DNA of 35,528 nucleotides from Deltaproteobacteria bacterium (GCA_021847425.1 JAJZRF010000034.1:1-35528); one strand, 5' to 3'. Counted from the stretch's first letter, positions 15,914 through 24,797 are shown. The notes: a model not told the origin generated them from the letters alone. Numbers and translations: made by a program.

Positions 15914-16342
15914 CTAGGCGCTGAGCCGCTCTGCTTCTTTTACCTTTCGTATTTCGCAGGCAATCCGGAACGCCTTTTCCTTCCCGTTTTTATTCACGGA
16001 AACAGAGGTCTTGCCCTGCTTGCCGACACGATTCACCCAACTCACTTCATACCGGTTCAATCTCTCGTTAAACCGGACACCGACAACACCGGTGGTGGTG
16101 TTGCTCACCGTGACAAGGTGCTTGTCGGTTCGAATTTTCCCTATCTTCTTTTCCATGGTATCCCGCCAGGTAAGGGCGGCAAGCAGGCTTGAATAACGCC
16201 CCCCGCATTTACCATCGGAAAAAAACTTGGAGTGGGTTGTCCCCTGAAAACGAACCCGCACATACCAGCCGTGCGTCCGCTTGTCTTCCTGATCGATCCG
16301 GGCCACATCCTTATGTTTCTCAAGTATCACTTTCTTTGCCAT
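15914..16342 (-). CDS. Small AP2-like domain protein of unknown function
   Basis: A basic 142-residue protein. Residues about 85-135 read TGVVGVRFNERLNRYEVSWVNRVGKQGKTSVSVNKNGKEKAFRIACEIR, the three-strand-plus-helix pattern of AP2 DNA-binding domains (GVRGVxx...W.A...G+...G.F.t.eeAa.Ay). Residues 20-70 (HGWYVRVRFQGTTHSKFFSDGKCGGRYSSLLAALTWRD) look like a second, more diverged unit. Bacterial AP2 proteins are often associated with phages, homing endonucleases or families expanded in some Desulfobacterota. ATG 16342 has GAGG about 10 bases upstream; a GTG at 16348 is the alternative. Convergent with gph and not in an operon. DNA binding is an inference. Confidence 0.7.
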   Translation of the reverse strand: MAKKVILEKHKDVARIDQEDKRTHGWYVRVRFQGTTHSKFFSDGKCGGRYSSLLAALTWRDTMEKKIGKIRTDKHLVTVSNTTTGVVGVRFNERLNRYEVSWVNRVGKQGKTSVSVNKNGKEKAFRIACEIRKVKEAERLSA

Positions 16343-16831
16343 AACCACTCACCTCGCACAGGTCCAAAACCTAATGAAATGCCATGCCCCACAGTTCCAT
16401 TGGCAGCACGGCCCCCCCCTGCGCCAAACACCATTTTCTCATGCCTATAATTGACAAGAGCGAAGAAACAACAAAATTCCTCGCCAAAGGATTCATCTAT
16501 ATCCAATTAAACATTTTTTTGCAAGTCGTAGCAGATGGCTGTTTCGTTTAATCGAGCATGGAAAAAACATCGTCTTGTGCGGATAAAATACCCGCGGCGA
16601 AAATTTTCCCCGCAACCTTATTTCTTCAACATCCAGAATCCCGGGTATATCTGCGGTTGACTCCTTCTCATTTTTCCCAAGAGCTGGTATATAAAACCTT
16701 TTGGGGCTCAACCATCGGGCATGGACAAAAACAGCCCACTTCGCACAACCCTCGGATTACGGCGGAATATCCCTGCGCTCGGCGCGTTTATCGCTATCCG
16801 CCCCTCCCTTCACTCCAGTAAAGGCAACTTC
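16343..16831. other. Spacer between the AP2-like gene and mazG
   Basis: About 490 bases without a convincing gene. Short open frames here lack ribosome sites and family features. The only candidate signal is TTCTCA (16665-16670), 17 bases, TATATAAAA (from 16688), a weak plus-strand promoter for mazG with a leader of about 135 bases. Confidence 0.4.
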
Positions 16832-17641
16832 ATGAAAGACACCGCGGAAAAATTTCTTGCCCTCCTTGAAATTACCAGCCGCCTCCGGGCTCCGGACGGA
16901 TGCCCCTGGGATAAAAAGCAGACCCCCCAGACCTTCAAGCAATATCTTGTCGAGGAGACCCACGAACTGCTCGAGGCAATCAATGAAGACGACCCCAGCC
17001 ACATCTGCGAGGAATTGGGGGATCTTCTTTTCCAGATTATTTTTCTCAACAATCTCTACCAGGAGAAAAACCTCTTCAACCTTGATGATGTAATTGAATC
17101 CATCTCCACCAAAATGATCCGCCGCCACCCCCATGTGTTCGACAGTAAAACGGTAAACTCGGAGCAGGACCTTCACCAGCAGTGGCAGGCGATAAAAACC
17201 CGCGAAAACGAACGGAAGGGCCAACCCAGACATCCTCTTGCTTCCATCCCCAAAAGCCTGCCTGCCTTACGCAGGGCGCAACGGGTGGCTGACCGGGTTG
17301 CCAGGGAGGGCTTTGACTGGCCGAATCTTTCCGGCGCCTTGGGCAAACTTGCGGAAGAATTCCAGGAACTGCAGGACGCCTTTGCCCATGGATCCCGCGA
17401 ACACATCAGGGAGGAGTTGGGCGACCTCCTCTTTGCCCTGACGGTTGTGGCGAGAAAAGCGGATATCGACGGGGAAGACGCCCTGCATGATGCAACGCGC
17501 AAGTTCACCACCCGCTTTTTAGTACTTGAAAAAATTATAGCCGGGCAAGGAAAACAGCTTGCTGATCTTGACCCCGACGCGCTCCTTGCGATCTGGCAAC
17601 GGACCAAGACCGAACCAGCTTCATCCCCAGAAAACGATTGA
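16832..17641 (+). CDS. mazG: MazG nucleoside triphosphate pyrophosphohydrolase
   Basis: A 269-residue protein with two tandem MazG domains. The first (about residues 25-100) has the metal-binding VEETHELLEAINEDDPSHICEELGDLLFQIIF; the second (about 165-240) has KLAEEFQELQDAF followed by IREELGDLLFALTVV. Both show the EExxE...EExxD pattern. MazG converts (d)NTPs to NMPs plus pyrophosphate, sanitising nucleotide pools and in E. coli lowering ppGpp under stress. ATG 16832 is preceded by AAAGG, and an upstream extension to 16721 has no support. Its stop codon overlaps the -35 element of the rpsF promoter. Confidence 0.93.
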   Translation: MKDTAEKFLALLEITSRLRAPDGCPWDKKQTPQTFKQYLVEETHELLEAINEDDPSHICEELGDLLFQIIFLNNLYQEKNLFNLDDVIESISTKMIRRHPHVFDSKTVNSEQDLHQQWQAIKTRENERKGQPRHPLASIPKSLPALRRAQRVADRVAREGFDWPNLSGALGKLAEEFQELQDAFAHGSREHIREELGDLLFALTVVARKADIDGEDALHDATRKFTTRFLVLEKIIAGQGKQLADLDPDALLAIWQRTKTEPASSPEND

Positions 17642-17666
17642 CAAACAGAAGGTTAATTGCTATCAA
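17638..17666 (+). promoter_or_regulatory. Promoter of the rpsF-rpsR-rplI operon
   Basis: A perfect TTGACA (17638-17643) overlapping the mazG stop, 17 bases, TATCAA (17661-17666). Transcription would start near 17673, giving a leader of about 77 bases. Confidence 0.55.
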
Positions 17667-17675
17667 TCGCGATTG
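17664..17675. promoter_or_regulatory. 12-base palindrome over the rpsF promoter start
   Basis: CAATCGCGATTG is a perfect palindrome covering the end of the -10 and the predicted start site, followed by T6. It could be an operator or chance. Confidence 0.35.
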
Positions 17676-17692
17676 TTTTTTTCACATACCTC

Positions 17693-17723
17693 CTTGCTCT
17701 TCGCATGAAACGCAAAAAGCAAG
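17693..17723 (+). promoter_or_regulatory. Imperfect hairpin in the rpsF leader
   Basis: CTTGCTCTTCGC (17693-17704) pairs with the segment ending AAGCAAG (17712-17723) at 10 of 12 positions, with two C-A mismatches. It lies within the predicted leader, 26 bases before the rpsF start. I do not see the sequence signature of the known S6:S18 leader, so autoregulation is only a possibility. Confidence 0.35.
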
Positions 17724-17749
17724 GGCCAAATGACCACAAGGAGGAATAA

Positions 17750-18112
17750 ATGCGCAGGTACGAGACAATTATCATTGTCAAACCAGGGGCAGGAGAGACG
17801 GAATTCTCTTCGGTTGCCGACAAAGTAACTGGAACCGTTGAAGGTTTTGGCGGGTCCATCGTGAGAACCGACAGATGGGGGCTGAAAAAACTGGCTTACC
17901 CCATCAAAAAAGAAGTCCAGGGCGACTTTCTCTATGTCGAATATGCCGGTCTGCCTGACGGGGTCAAGGAAATGGAACGGCTCCTCCGGATTGACGACCG
18001 GGTCCTGAAGTTCATGACGGTAAAAACCCAGGATGTCTTCACCCCGGATGCCCCCAAGCCGGAAGGGCCGGAAGCCGCCCCGGCAATTGCGGACGAAGAA
18101 GCCTCTGAATAG
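17750..18112 (+). CDS. rpsF: Small ribosomal subunit protein bS6
   Basis: A 120-residue bS6, which sits on the 30S platform bound to bS18. It opens [16 protein letters not shown], has the [32 protein letters not shown] core and an [12 protein letters not shown] strand, then an acidic Pro/Ala/Glu tail (about 100-120) as in many bS6 proteins. AAGGAGG lies 7 bases upstream of the ATG. First gene of rpsF-rpsR-DUF2232-rplI. Confidence 0.97.
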   Translation: MRRYETIIIVKPGAGETEFSSVADKVTGTVEGFGGSIVRTDRWGLKKLAYPIKKEVQGDFLYVEYAGLPDGVKEMERLLRIDDRVLKFMTVKTQDVFTPDAPKPEGPEAAPAIADEEASE

Positions 18113-18173
18113 TTTTTCCGCCTCTCGCGATCAAGCTATTATATATATCGAATCAGAAAAGAGGAAAGAGAAC

Positions 18174-18416
18174 ATGGTTATCAAGAAAAAGAAGATTTTC
18201 AACCGTCGCAAGGTCTGTCGTTTCTGCACGGACAAGAGTCTGATGATAGACTACAAGGATGTCAAAACCCTGCGCAATTTTGTGACGGAACGCGGCAAGA
18301 TTATCCCGCGGCGCATCTATGGCAACTGCGCTCATCATCAGCGGCAGCTCACCGAGGCAATCAAGCGTGCGCGCCAGATTGCCCTGTTGCCCTATGCCGG
18401 TCAGGCTCAGCTGTAG
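18174..18416 (+). CDS. rpsR: Small ribosomal subunit protein bS18
   Basis: An 80-residue bS18 with a lysine-rich start ([13 protein letters not shown]), the VCRFCTDK pair of cysteines and the conserved [50 protein letters not shown]. The C, C, C and H residues match the zinc-binding (C+) form of bS18, so a zinc-independent paralogue might exist elsewhere. ATG 18174 has GAGGAAAG about 6-9 bases upstream; upstream in-frame codons lie within rpsF and are ignored. Confidence 0.97.
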   Translation: MVIKKKKIFNRRKVCRFCTDKSLMIDYKDVKTLRNFVTERGKIIPRRIYGNCAHHQRQLTEAIKRARQIALLPYAGQAQL

Positions 18417-18439
18417 AGAACAGGAACCAATCAGAAATC

Positions 18440-19417
18440 GTGTTTTTACGCTCAGGAACAAGCAGGCAAACAGAGATAATCGGGGCTATCGCTGTCACCG
18501 CCCTCATTTTCACGGTGTCGACAGTTTTTGCCGGTCTCGAATGGCTTCACTGCCTGATGCCTCTGCCCGCCTACTACTTCCTGAGCGTATACGGGCAGAA
18601 ACACGGAACGATCATTATTGCCGGCGCGCTCGCTATTGCCGGCGGCATAACTTTTTTGACAGGAACTCTGCCGGGCCTGCTCTTCTCACTGACCCTCCTG
18701 CCCGTCGGCTTTATCCTTGCCAAGGCAGACAGGAAAAATGAGTCGGCACAGCGCGGCATGTTAAAGGGCATTGGCTATCTCGTCCTTGCCTGGCTCGTCA
18801 TGGGCTGGCTGATCGGCCTGGCAACCCAGATCAATCCGTATGTTGAACTGCGGCAAAGTGTAGACAAAGGCTTGGAAGCAACCTTTACCCTGTACCGGGA
18901 TTCGGGACGTTTTCCCGCTGGTGATCTTGAAGAAATCAAGTCCTTCATCACCCAGCTCAGGAAACAGGTGGCAACGCTTTTCCCTGCATTGCTCGTCACT
19001 TCGATCCTCTTCACCGTTTGGCTGAACAGTGTTTTCGGCCAATGGTTGCTGAAAAAAAGAGATAGTTCCCGGACAAGCCGGGAGGAGTTCAGAAACTGGC
19101 GGCTCCCGGAATTTCTGGTCTGGCCGGTAATAATGGCAGGCATCGCATTTCTGATCCCCAATGAAAAGCTCAACATCCTGGGTTTGAATGTGGGCCTGGT
19201 GCTCTTGGTTCTTTATCTCTCGCAAGGCTTGGCGATTGTCTCGAGCATGATGCGGAAATGGTCGCTGCCCCTGGCGATCAGGGCGATAACTTACGGGCTC
19301 CTGTTTTTGCAGATTTACGGCCTCGGCTTTGTCGCCGCCCTTGGCCTGGCTGATGTCTGGGTTGACTTCAGAAAGCCCCGGCGCAAAAACGACGTGGATG
19401 ACACCTCGGTGTCTTAG
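18440..19417 (+). CDS. DUF2232 (YybS-like) multi-pass membrane protein
   Basis: A 325-residue protein with about eight hydrophobic segments (for example residues 12-34, 40-60, 75-95, 108-128, 180-200, 230-248, 255-275, 285-305). Position between rpsR and rplI and the overall pattern fit the DUF2232/YybS family, commonly encoded beside rplI in Firmicutes and Desulfobacterota. Function is unknown; some members resemble substrate-binding subunits of transporters. The start is GTG 18440, with an AGGA about 14 bases upstream, a weak arrangement. The C-terminus is charged and probably cytoplasmic. Confidence 0.8.
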   Translation: MFLRSGTSRQTEIIGAIAVTALIFTVSTVFAGLEWLHCLMPLPAYYFLSVYGQKHGTIIIAGALAIAGGITFLTGTLPGLLFSLTLLPVGFILAKADRKNESAQRGMLKGIGYLVLAWLVMGWLIGLATQINPYVELRQSVDKGLEATFTLYRDSGRFPAGDLEEIKSFITQLRKQVATLFPALLVTSILFTVWLNSVFGQWLLKKRDSSRTSREEFRNWRLPEFLVWPVIMAGIAFLIPNEKLNILGLNVGLVLLVLYLSQGLAIVSSMMRKWSLPLAIRAITYGLLFLQIYGLGFVAALGLADVWVDFRKPRRKNDVDDTSVS

Positions 19418-19471
19418 AAAAAACACTATGAAACTGGAGGCTTTTTCAGAGTCTTCATTTTTCAGAAATAC

Positions 19472-19496
19472 TGAATCCCGGCACAAGCCGGATTCA
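19472..19496 (+). promoter_or_regulatory. Hairpin just before the rplI ribosome site
   Basis: TGAATCC(C)GGC / GCCGGATTCA around an ACAA loop, ten pairs with one bulged C, ending 3 bases before GGAGG of rplI. Possible translational control of bL9 or a processing site. Confidence 0.45.
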
Positions 19497-19510
19497 ACCG
19501 GAGGTACAAC

Positions 19511-19963
19511 ATGGAACTCATTTTAAAAGAAACCATTGACACTCTTGGCGAGGAAGGCGATGTTGTGAAGGTGAAGGACGGCTACGGCCGCAACTTCCTG
19601 ATCCCCCGCCGTCTTGCCGTGCCTGCCAACAAGGCAACCCTTACCGTGCTGGAAAAGGAAAAGGCCGCCATTGTGGCAAGAAAGAAAAAACAGCGTGACG
19701 AGGCGGAAGCCCTGGCCAAGAAGGTGGCGGGAGCCACGGTGGTCATTGCCCATCGTTCCGGGGATGACAACAAACTCTATGGCTCCATCACCTCCGCTGA
19801 CATTGCTGAAAAGCTTGCCGCGCTGGGCATTGAAATCGACAAGAAAAAGATCGTTCTGGACGAGCCCATCAAGACCTTGGGCATCACCATGGTGCCGGTG
19901 AAGATCGGCTACCAGATTTCCGCGGAAATCACGGTGGAAGTCGTTTCCTTGGCCGCGGAATAA
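19511..19963 (+). CDS. rplI: Large ribosomal subunit protein bL9
   Basis: A 150-residue bL9: the N-terminal rRNA-binding domain MELILKETIDTLGEEGDVVKVKDGYGRNFLIPR (residues 1-34) contains the family signature G-x2-G-x4-V-x-V-x2-GYGRNFL, followed by a long connecting helix rich in Lys/Glu/Ala (about 45-75) and the C-terminal domain (75-150). Length is normal. GGAGG lies 6 bases before the ATG. Confidence 0.98.
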   Translation: MELILKETIDTLGEEGDVVKVKDGYGRNFLIPRRLAVPANKATLTVLEKEKAAIVARKKKQRDEAEALAKKVAGATVVIAHRSGDDNKLYGSITSADIAEKLAALGIEIDKKKIVLDEPIKTLGITMVPVKIGYQISAEITVEVVSLAAE

Positions 19964-20083
19964 TTCCAAGCCCGTAAACAGAAGGCGGATTTGGGCCAAT
20001 GCGTGTAAGCCGCAAATCCACCGTTGCTTTGGCCTTGGAATAACGCAGGATAACAGGAGTGGGGCAGAGACCTGCCCCACTCC
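19964..20083. terminator. Nested inverted repeats after rplI, ending in a strong hairpin
   Basis: Directly after the rplI stop, TTCCAAG (19964-19970) pairs with CTTGGAA (20034-20040), enclosing GGCGGATTTG (19984-19993) and CAAATCCACC (20013-20022), which pair at 9 of 10. Then a perfect 12-base stem GGAGTGGGGCAG / CTGCCCCACTCC (20056-20083, 4-base loop) is followed only by ATTTA. The last hairpin looks like a terminator with a poor U run, so partial read-through into dnaB is likely. Confidence 0.55.
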
Positions 20084-20104
20084 ATTTACAGCCAACGATA
20101 ATCC

Positions 20105-21475
20105 ATGGAATCCGGACCAACCCCTTCCACCACCCACCATCGTCTGCCCCCGCAGAATCTTGAAGCGGAGCAATGCGTTCTCGGCTCCATCATGCTGCAA
20201 CAGGGAGCCATGCCCAAGGCGGCTGAGCTTCTCACCGAAGAAGACTTCTACCGCGACGCCCATAAATACATATTTTCCGCCATGGTCACCCTGTTTGACC
20301 GCGGCGAGCCCCTTGACCTCATCACCGTTTCCAACCTGCTGAAAGACAACAACAGGTTTGAGGCGATCGGCGGCCCCACCTACCTCGCCACCCTCACCGA
20401 CATCGTGCCGGTTGCCGCGAACATTGCCTATTACGCCAAAATAGTGCGGGAAAAAGCCATCCTCCGCAAGCTGATCCAGACCGGCACCGAGATCGCCGGC
20501 CGCTGCTACGAGGAACAGGACGACATCGACGGTCTCCTTGACGATGTGGAACAGACCGTCTTTGAGATTTCCCGGGCCAAGAGCGGCCAGTCCTTCCACC
20601 CGCTCAAGAGTGTCATCTCCAGCACCTTCAAATACATCGAGCAGCTCTACGAACGCAAGGAACACATCACCGGCGTTCCCACCGAATACCATGACTTCGA
20701 CAAGATGACCGCGGGGTTGCAGCGCTCGGACCTCATCATCCTGGCCGGCCGTCCCAGCATGGGCAAAACCGCGCTGGCCGTAAACATGGTCCAGAACGCC
20801 GCCCTGCTCCACAAGGTGCCGGTGGCGGTCTTCAGCCTGGAGATGTCCAAGGAGCAGCTGGGCATGCGGATGCTCTGTTCCATCAGCCGGGTCGACGCCC
20901 AGCGGTTGCGGACCGGTTTCTTGAAGGAGCAGGACTGGCCCAAGCTTACCCGCTCGGTGGGCATGCTTTCCGAAGCCCCCATCTACATCGACGACACCCC
21001 GGCCATTACGGTGCTGGAGATGCGGGCCAAGGCCCGGCGCCTGAAAACGGAACACAACATCGGCATGGTGGTGGTGGATTACCTGCAATTGATGCGGGGC
21101 AGATCAAACGCCCAGTCCCGGGAACAGGAGATCAGTGAAATCTCCCGCTCGCTCAAGGCCATGGCCAAGGAGCTCAGCATCCCGGTCATCGCCCTTTCCC
21201 AGTTGAACCGCAGCCTGGAGAGCCGGCCCAACAAAAGGCCGCAGCTTTCCGACCTGCGCGAATCAGGCGCCATCGAACAGGATGCCGACCTGATCATCTT
21301 CATCTATCGGGATGAGGTGTATAACAAGGCGGAAGACAACCCGAAAAAGGGAATTGCCGAGATCATCATAGGCAAGCAACGCAATGGGCCGACCGGCACC
21401 GTGGAGCTGGCCTTTCTGGACCGTTTCACTTCCTTTGAGAATCTTGCCCAGCATAATTTCCCGTCAACCGAATAA
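20105..21475 (+). CDS. dnaB: Replicative DNA helicase
   Basis: A 456-residue hexameric DnaB helicase that unwinds DNA at the fork. The N-terminal primase-interacting domain (about 15-115) begins with the usual PPQNLEAEQCVLGSIML. The RecA-like domain has Walker A GRPSMGKT (215-222), Walker B MVVVDYLQLM near residue 325, and the C-terminal DLRESGAIEQDADLIIFIYRDE motif with the IGKQRNGPTG hexamer motif. No intein is present. It follows the rplI hairpins; no clear ribosome site precedes the ATG. Confidence 0.97.
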   Translation: MESGPTPSTTHHRLPPQNLEAEQCVLGSIMLQQGAMPKAAELLTEEDFYRDAHKYIFSAMVTLFDRGEPLDLITVSNLLKDNNRFEAIGGPTYLATLTDIVPVAANIAYYAKIVREKAILRKLIQTGTEIAGRCYEEQDDIDGLLDDVEQTVFEISRAKSGQSFHPLKSVISSTFKYIEQLYERKEHITGVPTEYHDFDKMTAGLQRSDLIILAGRPSMGKTALAVNMVQNAALLHKVPVAVFSLEMSKEQLGMRMLCSISRVDAQRLRTGFLKEQDWPKLTRSVGMLSEAPIYIDDTPAITVLEMRAKARRLKTEHNIGMVVVDYLQLMRGRSNAQSREQEISEISRSLKAMAKELSIPVIALSQLNRSLESRPNKRPQLSDLRESGAIEQDADLIIFIYRDEVYNKAEDNPKKGIAEIIIGKQRNGPTGTVELAFLDRFTSFENLAQHNFPSTE

Positions 21476-21480
21476 AATAA

Positions 21481-21510
21481 GGTGGATAGTCTGTAGGTGG
21501 TTAGTCCATT
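21481..21510 (+). repeat. Short tandem repeat after dnaB
   Basis: Two 15-base units, GGTGGATAGTCTGTA and GGTGGTTAGTCCATT, match at 11 positions. The first 17 bases recur after leuS (24089-24105) with two mismatches. Part of the spacer repeat family described for 24089-24158 and 26893-26973. Confidence 0.5.
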
Positions 21511-21545
21511 AGCAACCGAGCCTCTTGCAACCGCCCCAAAAACTC

Positions 21546-21570
21546 CCCCCCTCCCGTCGAGGGAGGGGGG
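21546..21570 (+). terminator. GC-rich hairpin upstream of leuS
   Basis: CCCCCCTCCC-GTCGA-GGGAGGGGGG, a perfect 10-base stem followed by ATTTAATTA. It could end dnaB transcription; the U run is weak. It lies 32 bases before leuS. Confidence 0.5.
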
Positions 21571-21602
21571 ATTTAATTACGAAAAGAACCGGATCAGCGA
21601 AC

Positions 21603-24077
21603 ATGAAATACGATTTCAAGGCCATCGAAGAAAAATGGCGCAGCCACTGGCTTGAGAGCCGCACCTACACGGCAAGCGAAGATTCAGCCCGCCCCAAATA
21701 CTATCTCCTGGAGATGTTCCCCTACCCTTCCGGCCGCATCCACATGGGCCATGTCCGCAACTACACCATCGGCGACGTGGTGGCGCGGTACAAGCGGATG
21801 AAGGGCTTCAATGTCCTCCATCCCATGGGCTGGGACGCCTTTGGCCTGCCCGCCGAAAATGCGGCGATCAAGCACGACACCCATCCGGCCAAATGGACCT
21901 ACGAAAACATCGACTACATGAAAAAACAGCTGCAGCGCATGGGGTTCAGCTATGACTGGGACCGTGAACTCGCCACCTGCAACGACAAATATTACCGCTG
22001 GGAGCAGCTGCTGTTCATCAAGATGTACGAAAAGGGGTTGGTCTACCAGAAGGTGACCACGGTCAACTGGTGCGAGACCTGCCAGACCGTGCTGGCCAAC
22101 GAGCAGGTCATCGACGGCGCTTGCTGGCGTTGCGACAATGCCGTGCTGCCCCGGGAGATGAACGGCTGGTTTTTCAAGATAACCGACTACGCCGAGGAGC
22201 TGCTTGCCGGTTGCGACACGCTCACGGGCTGGCCGGAAAAAGTGCTCACCATGCAGCGCAACTGGATCGGCAAAAGCGTGGGCGCCGAGGTGAACTTTCC
22301 CATCGAAAACGCAGAGAAGGCCCTCACCGTTTTCACCACCCGGCCGGATACGATCTTCGGCGCAACCTTCATGTCCATCGCCCCGGAACATCCCTTGGCC
22401 CTTGCGTTGAGCGCTGGCACTCCCCAGGAAGACGCGGTCAAGGCGTTCGTTGCCCGGATCAAGATCGAAAAACAGCGGCAGCGGCCGGAGGATGAGACGG
22501 AAAAAGAGGGGGTCTTCACCGGCGGCTACTGCCTCAATCCGTTTACCGGCGCAAGATTGCCGGTGTATGTGGCCAATTTCGTCCTCATGGAATACGGGAC
22601 CGGCGCGGTTATGGCGGTCCCTGCCCATGACCAGCGGGACTTTGAGTTCGCCAAAAAATACCAGATTCCGATGCGCGTCGTCATTCAGCCGGAAGGCGAG
22701 CCACTTGACCCCGCCACCATGCCCCAGGCCCATGAAGGCCCGGGCACCTTGGTCGCTTCCGGCGAATTCACCGGCCTCGCCTCGGAAAAGGCCAAGGCAG
22801 CAATCACCGCGGCAGCGGAAAAAAACGGCTTTGGCTGTCAGCGCACCACCTTCCGGCTGCGCGACTGGGGCATCTCGCGCCAGCGCTACTGGGGCGCCCC
22901 CATTCCCATGCTCCACTGCGCCCGCTGCGGGGTGGTGCCGGTGCCGGAAAAGGATCTGCCCGTCAGCCTGCCCACGGATGTGCAGTTTGACAAATCCGGA
23001 AAATCGCCGCTGCACACCCTGGAACGCTTTTACCAGACCACCTGCCCCGTGTGCAGCGGCCCGGCCCGGCGCGAGACAGACACCATGGACACCTTTGTCG
23101 AATCCTCCTGGTATTTCGCCCGGTACGTTTCCCCCCGCTGCACCGACGGGGTCCTGGACAAAGCAAAGGCTGACTACTGGCTGCCGGTGGATCAGTACAT
23201 CGGCGGGGTGGAACACGCCATCCTCCACCTGCTTTACTCCCGTTTCTTCACCAAGGTCCTGCGCGATCTCGGCTACCTGTCCATCGACGAGCCGTTCACC
23301 AACCTGCTCACCCAGGGCATGGTCATCAAGGACGGCACCAAGATGTCCAAGTCCAAGGGCAACGTGGTGGACCCCAATGAGCTGGTGAAAAAATACGGGG
23401 CCGACACGGTCCGGTTGTTCAGCCTGTTCGCCGCTCCGCCGGAACGGGATCTGGAATGGAGCGATCAGGGGGTGGAGGGGGCTTACCGCTTTTTGAACCG
23501 GGTCTTCCGCCTGGTGGATGAAAACCTCTCCGTTTTTGGAGCGCCCGGCTCCACTCTGCCGCAGGAGATGAACGCGGCAAGTGCCGCCCTGCACCGGAAA
23601 ACCCATCAGACCATCCGCAAATTCGGGGCCGATATCGAGGCAAAGTTCCATTTCAACACCGCCATCAGCTCGGTGATGGAGCTGACCAACACCCTGTACA
23701 GCCTGGCCGGGGAAGAGAACAACGAAGCCCCGCATCCCGCCGTGATCCGCAAGGCCATCGAGGCAATGCTTGCCCTGCTCTCCCCCATGGTGCCGCATCT
23801 GTGCGCCGAACTCTGGGAATTGACAAAACACCCCACCCCCCTTGCCGAAGTGCTCTGGCCGGAGTACGATGACGAAGCAGTCCGGGAGGAGGCGATCACC
23901 ATTGTTGTCCAGGTGCAGGGCAAGGTCCGCAGCCAGCTCCAGGTTGCTCCGGGCACCGGCGATGCTGACCTTGAAAAGATGGCCCTGGCCGATGAAAAGG
24001 TACGGAAATTTCTTGAAGGGAAACCGGTGCGCAAGGTGATTGTTGTGCAAAACAAGCTGATCAATATTGTGATGTAG
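21603..24077 (+). CDS. leuS: Leucyl-tRNA synthetase
   Basis: An 824-residue class I synthetase charging tRNA-Leu. It begins [18 protein letters not shown], carries the HIGH-type HMGH in [17 protein letters not shown] (about residues 41-57), a complete CP1 editing domain (about 220-420, with the [12 protein letters not shown] editing motif), the zinc-like [30 protein letters not shown] segment, KMSKS in [14 protein letters not shown], and a normal anticodon-binding C-terminus. ATG 21603 is preferred; the frame extends back to 21525 through the spacer hairpin with no support. leuS followed by lptE is a widespread gene order. Confidence 0.97.
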   Translation: MKYDFKAIEEKWRSHWLESRTYTASEDSARPKYYLLEMFPYPSGRIHMGHVRNYTIGDVVARYKRMKGFNVLHPMGWDAFGLPAENAAIKHDTHPAKWTYENIDYMKKQLQRMGFSYDWDRELATCNDKYYRWEQLLFIKMYEKGLVYQKVTTVNWCETCQTVLANEQVIDGACWRCDNAVLPREMNGWFFKITDYAEELLAGCDTLTGWPEKVLTMQRNWIGKSVGAEVNFPIENAEKALTVFTTRPDTIFGATFMSIAPEHPLALALSAGTPQEDAVKAFVARIKIEKQRQRPEDETEKEGVFTGGYCLNPFTGARLPVYVANFVLMEYGTGAVMAVPAHDQRDFEFAKKYQIPMRVVIQPEGEPLDPATMPQAHEGPGTLVASGEFTGLASEKAKAAITAAAEKNGFGCQRTTFRLRDWGISRQRYWGAPIPMLHCARCGVVPVPEKDLPVSLPTDVQFDKSGKSPLHTLERFYQTTCPVCSGPARRETDTMDTFVESSWYFARYVSPRCTDGVLDKAKADYWLPVDQYIGGVEHAILHLLYSRFFTKVLRDLGYLSIDEPFTNLLTQGMVIKDGTKMSKSKGNVVDPNELVKKYGADTVRLFSLFAAPPERDLEWSDQGVEGAYRFLNRVFRLVDENLSVFGAPGSTLPQEMNAASAALHRKTHQTIRKFGADIEAKFHFNTAISSVMELTNTLYSLAGEENNEAPHPAVIRKAIEAMLALLSPMVPHLCAELWELTKHPTPLAEVLWPEYDDEAVREEAITIVVQVQGKVRSQLQVAPGTGDADLEKMALADEKVRKFLEGKPVRKVIVVQNKLINIVM

Positions 24078-24088
24078 GGAACTACTCG

Positions 24089-24158
24089 GGTGGATAGTCC
24101 GGAGGCTGAAGATTCTTTTAGTACATACACTTCAGTCGTCAGCCTTCCGCCTTCCGCC
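24089..24158 (+). repeat. Inverted heptamer-type repeat between leuS and lptE
   Basis: The right arm is four 7-base units: CTTCAGT, CGTCAGC, CTTCCGC, CTTCCGC (24130-24157). The left arm (24089-24116) reads GGTGGAT, AGTCCGG, AGGCTGA and so on, an imperfect reverse complement with GGAGGCTGA (24101-24109) facing TCAGCCTTCC (24139-24148). It can fold into a long imperfect hairpin in the spacer. Confidence 0.6.
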
Positions 24159-24209
24159 TAAATACCCGTTCCTTTTTAGCCTGACGCCAGACATTCACGG
24201 AACCAGACC

Positions 24210-24758
24210 ATGAAGAAGATCCCATCCCTGAGAACCCTGAGCCTGCTCCTTCTTCTCCTGATTATCGCAGGGTGCGGCTACCACAATCCCAACATGCTGC
24301 CACCGGAACAACAGGGGAGGGTCATCAAGCTTTATATCCCCATCTGGCCAAACCCCACCAATGAAATCAGACTCGCCTCCGACATCCACAATGCCTTGCA
24401 GGACTGGCTCGGTCAGAGCAAACAGTTCACCCTGGTGAACAGCGCCGGGGAGGCCGATTATATCTTGAACGGCCAGATCGGGTCGGTGAGTTATAGCGGT
24501 CAATCCTATACCGTCAGCAACCAGGCCGTGGCGCTCAATGCCACGCTGAGCGTCAACTACACCGTCACCGACACCAGCACCGGCAAGGCGGCCTGGCAGG
24601 CCAATGGCTTTACTCTGACGGAAACCTATTCCCTCCAGTCCGATGCCAACAAGAAACAGGCCCTGGATACCCTGGTGGATAATCTGGCCGAACAGATCTA
24701 CATCCGCCTCTACAGCGCCATCTCCCGGAATGAAAAGAACAAGAGCCGGAAGAAATGA
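24210..24758 (+). CDS. lptE: LPS-assembly lipoprotein LptE
   Basis: A 182-residue lipoprotein with a signal peptide ending in the lipobox LIIAGC, then GYHNPNMLPPEQQGRVIKLYIPIWPNPTNEIRLASDIHNALQDWL, typical of LptE. It plugs the LptD barrel that inserts LPS in the outer membrane. Family length is 160-200. Position directly after leuS, as in E. coli (leuS-lptE-holA), supports the call; here holA does not follow. The C-terminus is lysine-rich. Confidence 0.85.
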   Translation: MKKIPSLRTLSLLLLLLIIAGCGYHNPNMLPPEQQGRVIKLYIPIWPNPTNEIRLASDIHNALQDWLGQSKQFTLVNSAGEADYILNGQIGSVSYSGQSYTVSNQAVALNATLSVNYTVTDTSTGKAAWQANGFTLTETYSLQSDANKKQALDTLVDNLAEQIYIRLYSAISRNEKNKSRKK

Positions 24759-24760
24759 GC

Positions 24761-24797
24761 GCTATCAGCTATCAGCTATCAGCTATCAGCTATCAGC
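24761..24797 (+). repeat. Five perfect tandem heptamers after lptE
   Basis: GCTATCA is repeated five times without error (24761-24795), plus GC, starting 2 bases beyond the lptE stop. Exact short-period tandems are prone to slippage, so copy number may vary between strains. Confidence 0.97.

Noticed and set aside
16493..16821. Small open frames on both strands before mazG
   Set aside because: No ribosome sites or family resemblance, and the plus frame runs through the mazG leader.
17664..17681. Terminator after mazG (CAATCGCGATTG then T6)
   Set aside because: As a hairpin it would have only four A/T-rich pairs; it overlaps the rpsF promoter, so an operator or chance is more likely.
21684..24050. 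788-codon minus-strand frame opposite leuS
   Set aside because: Shadow of leuS; no recognisable domains.
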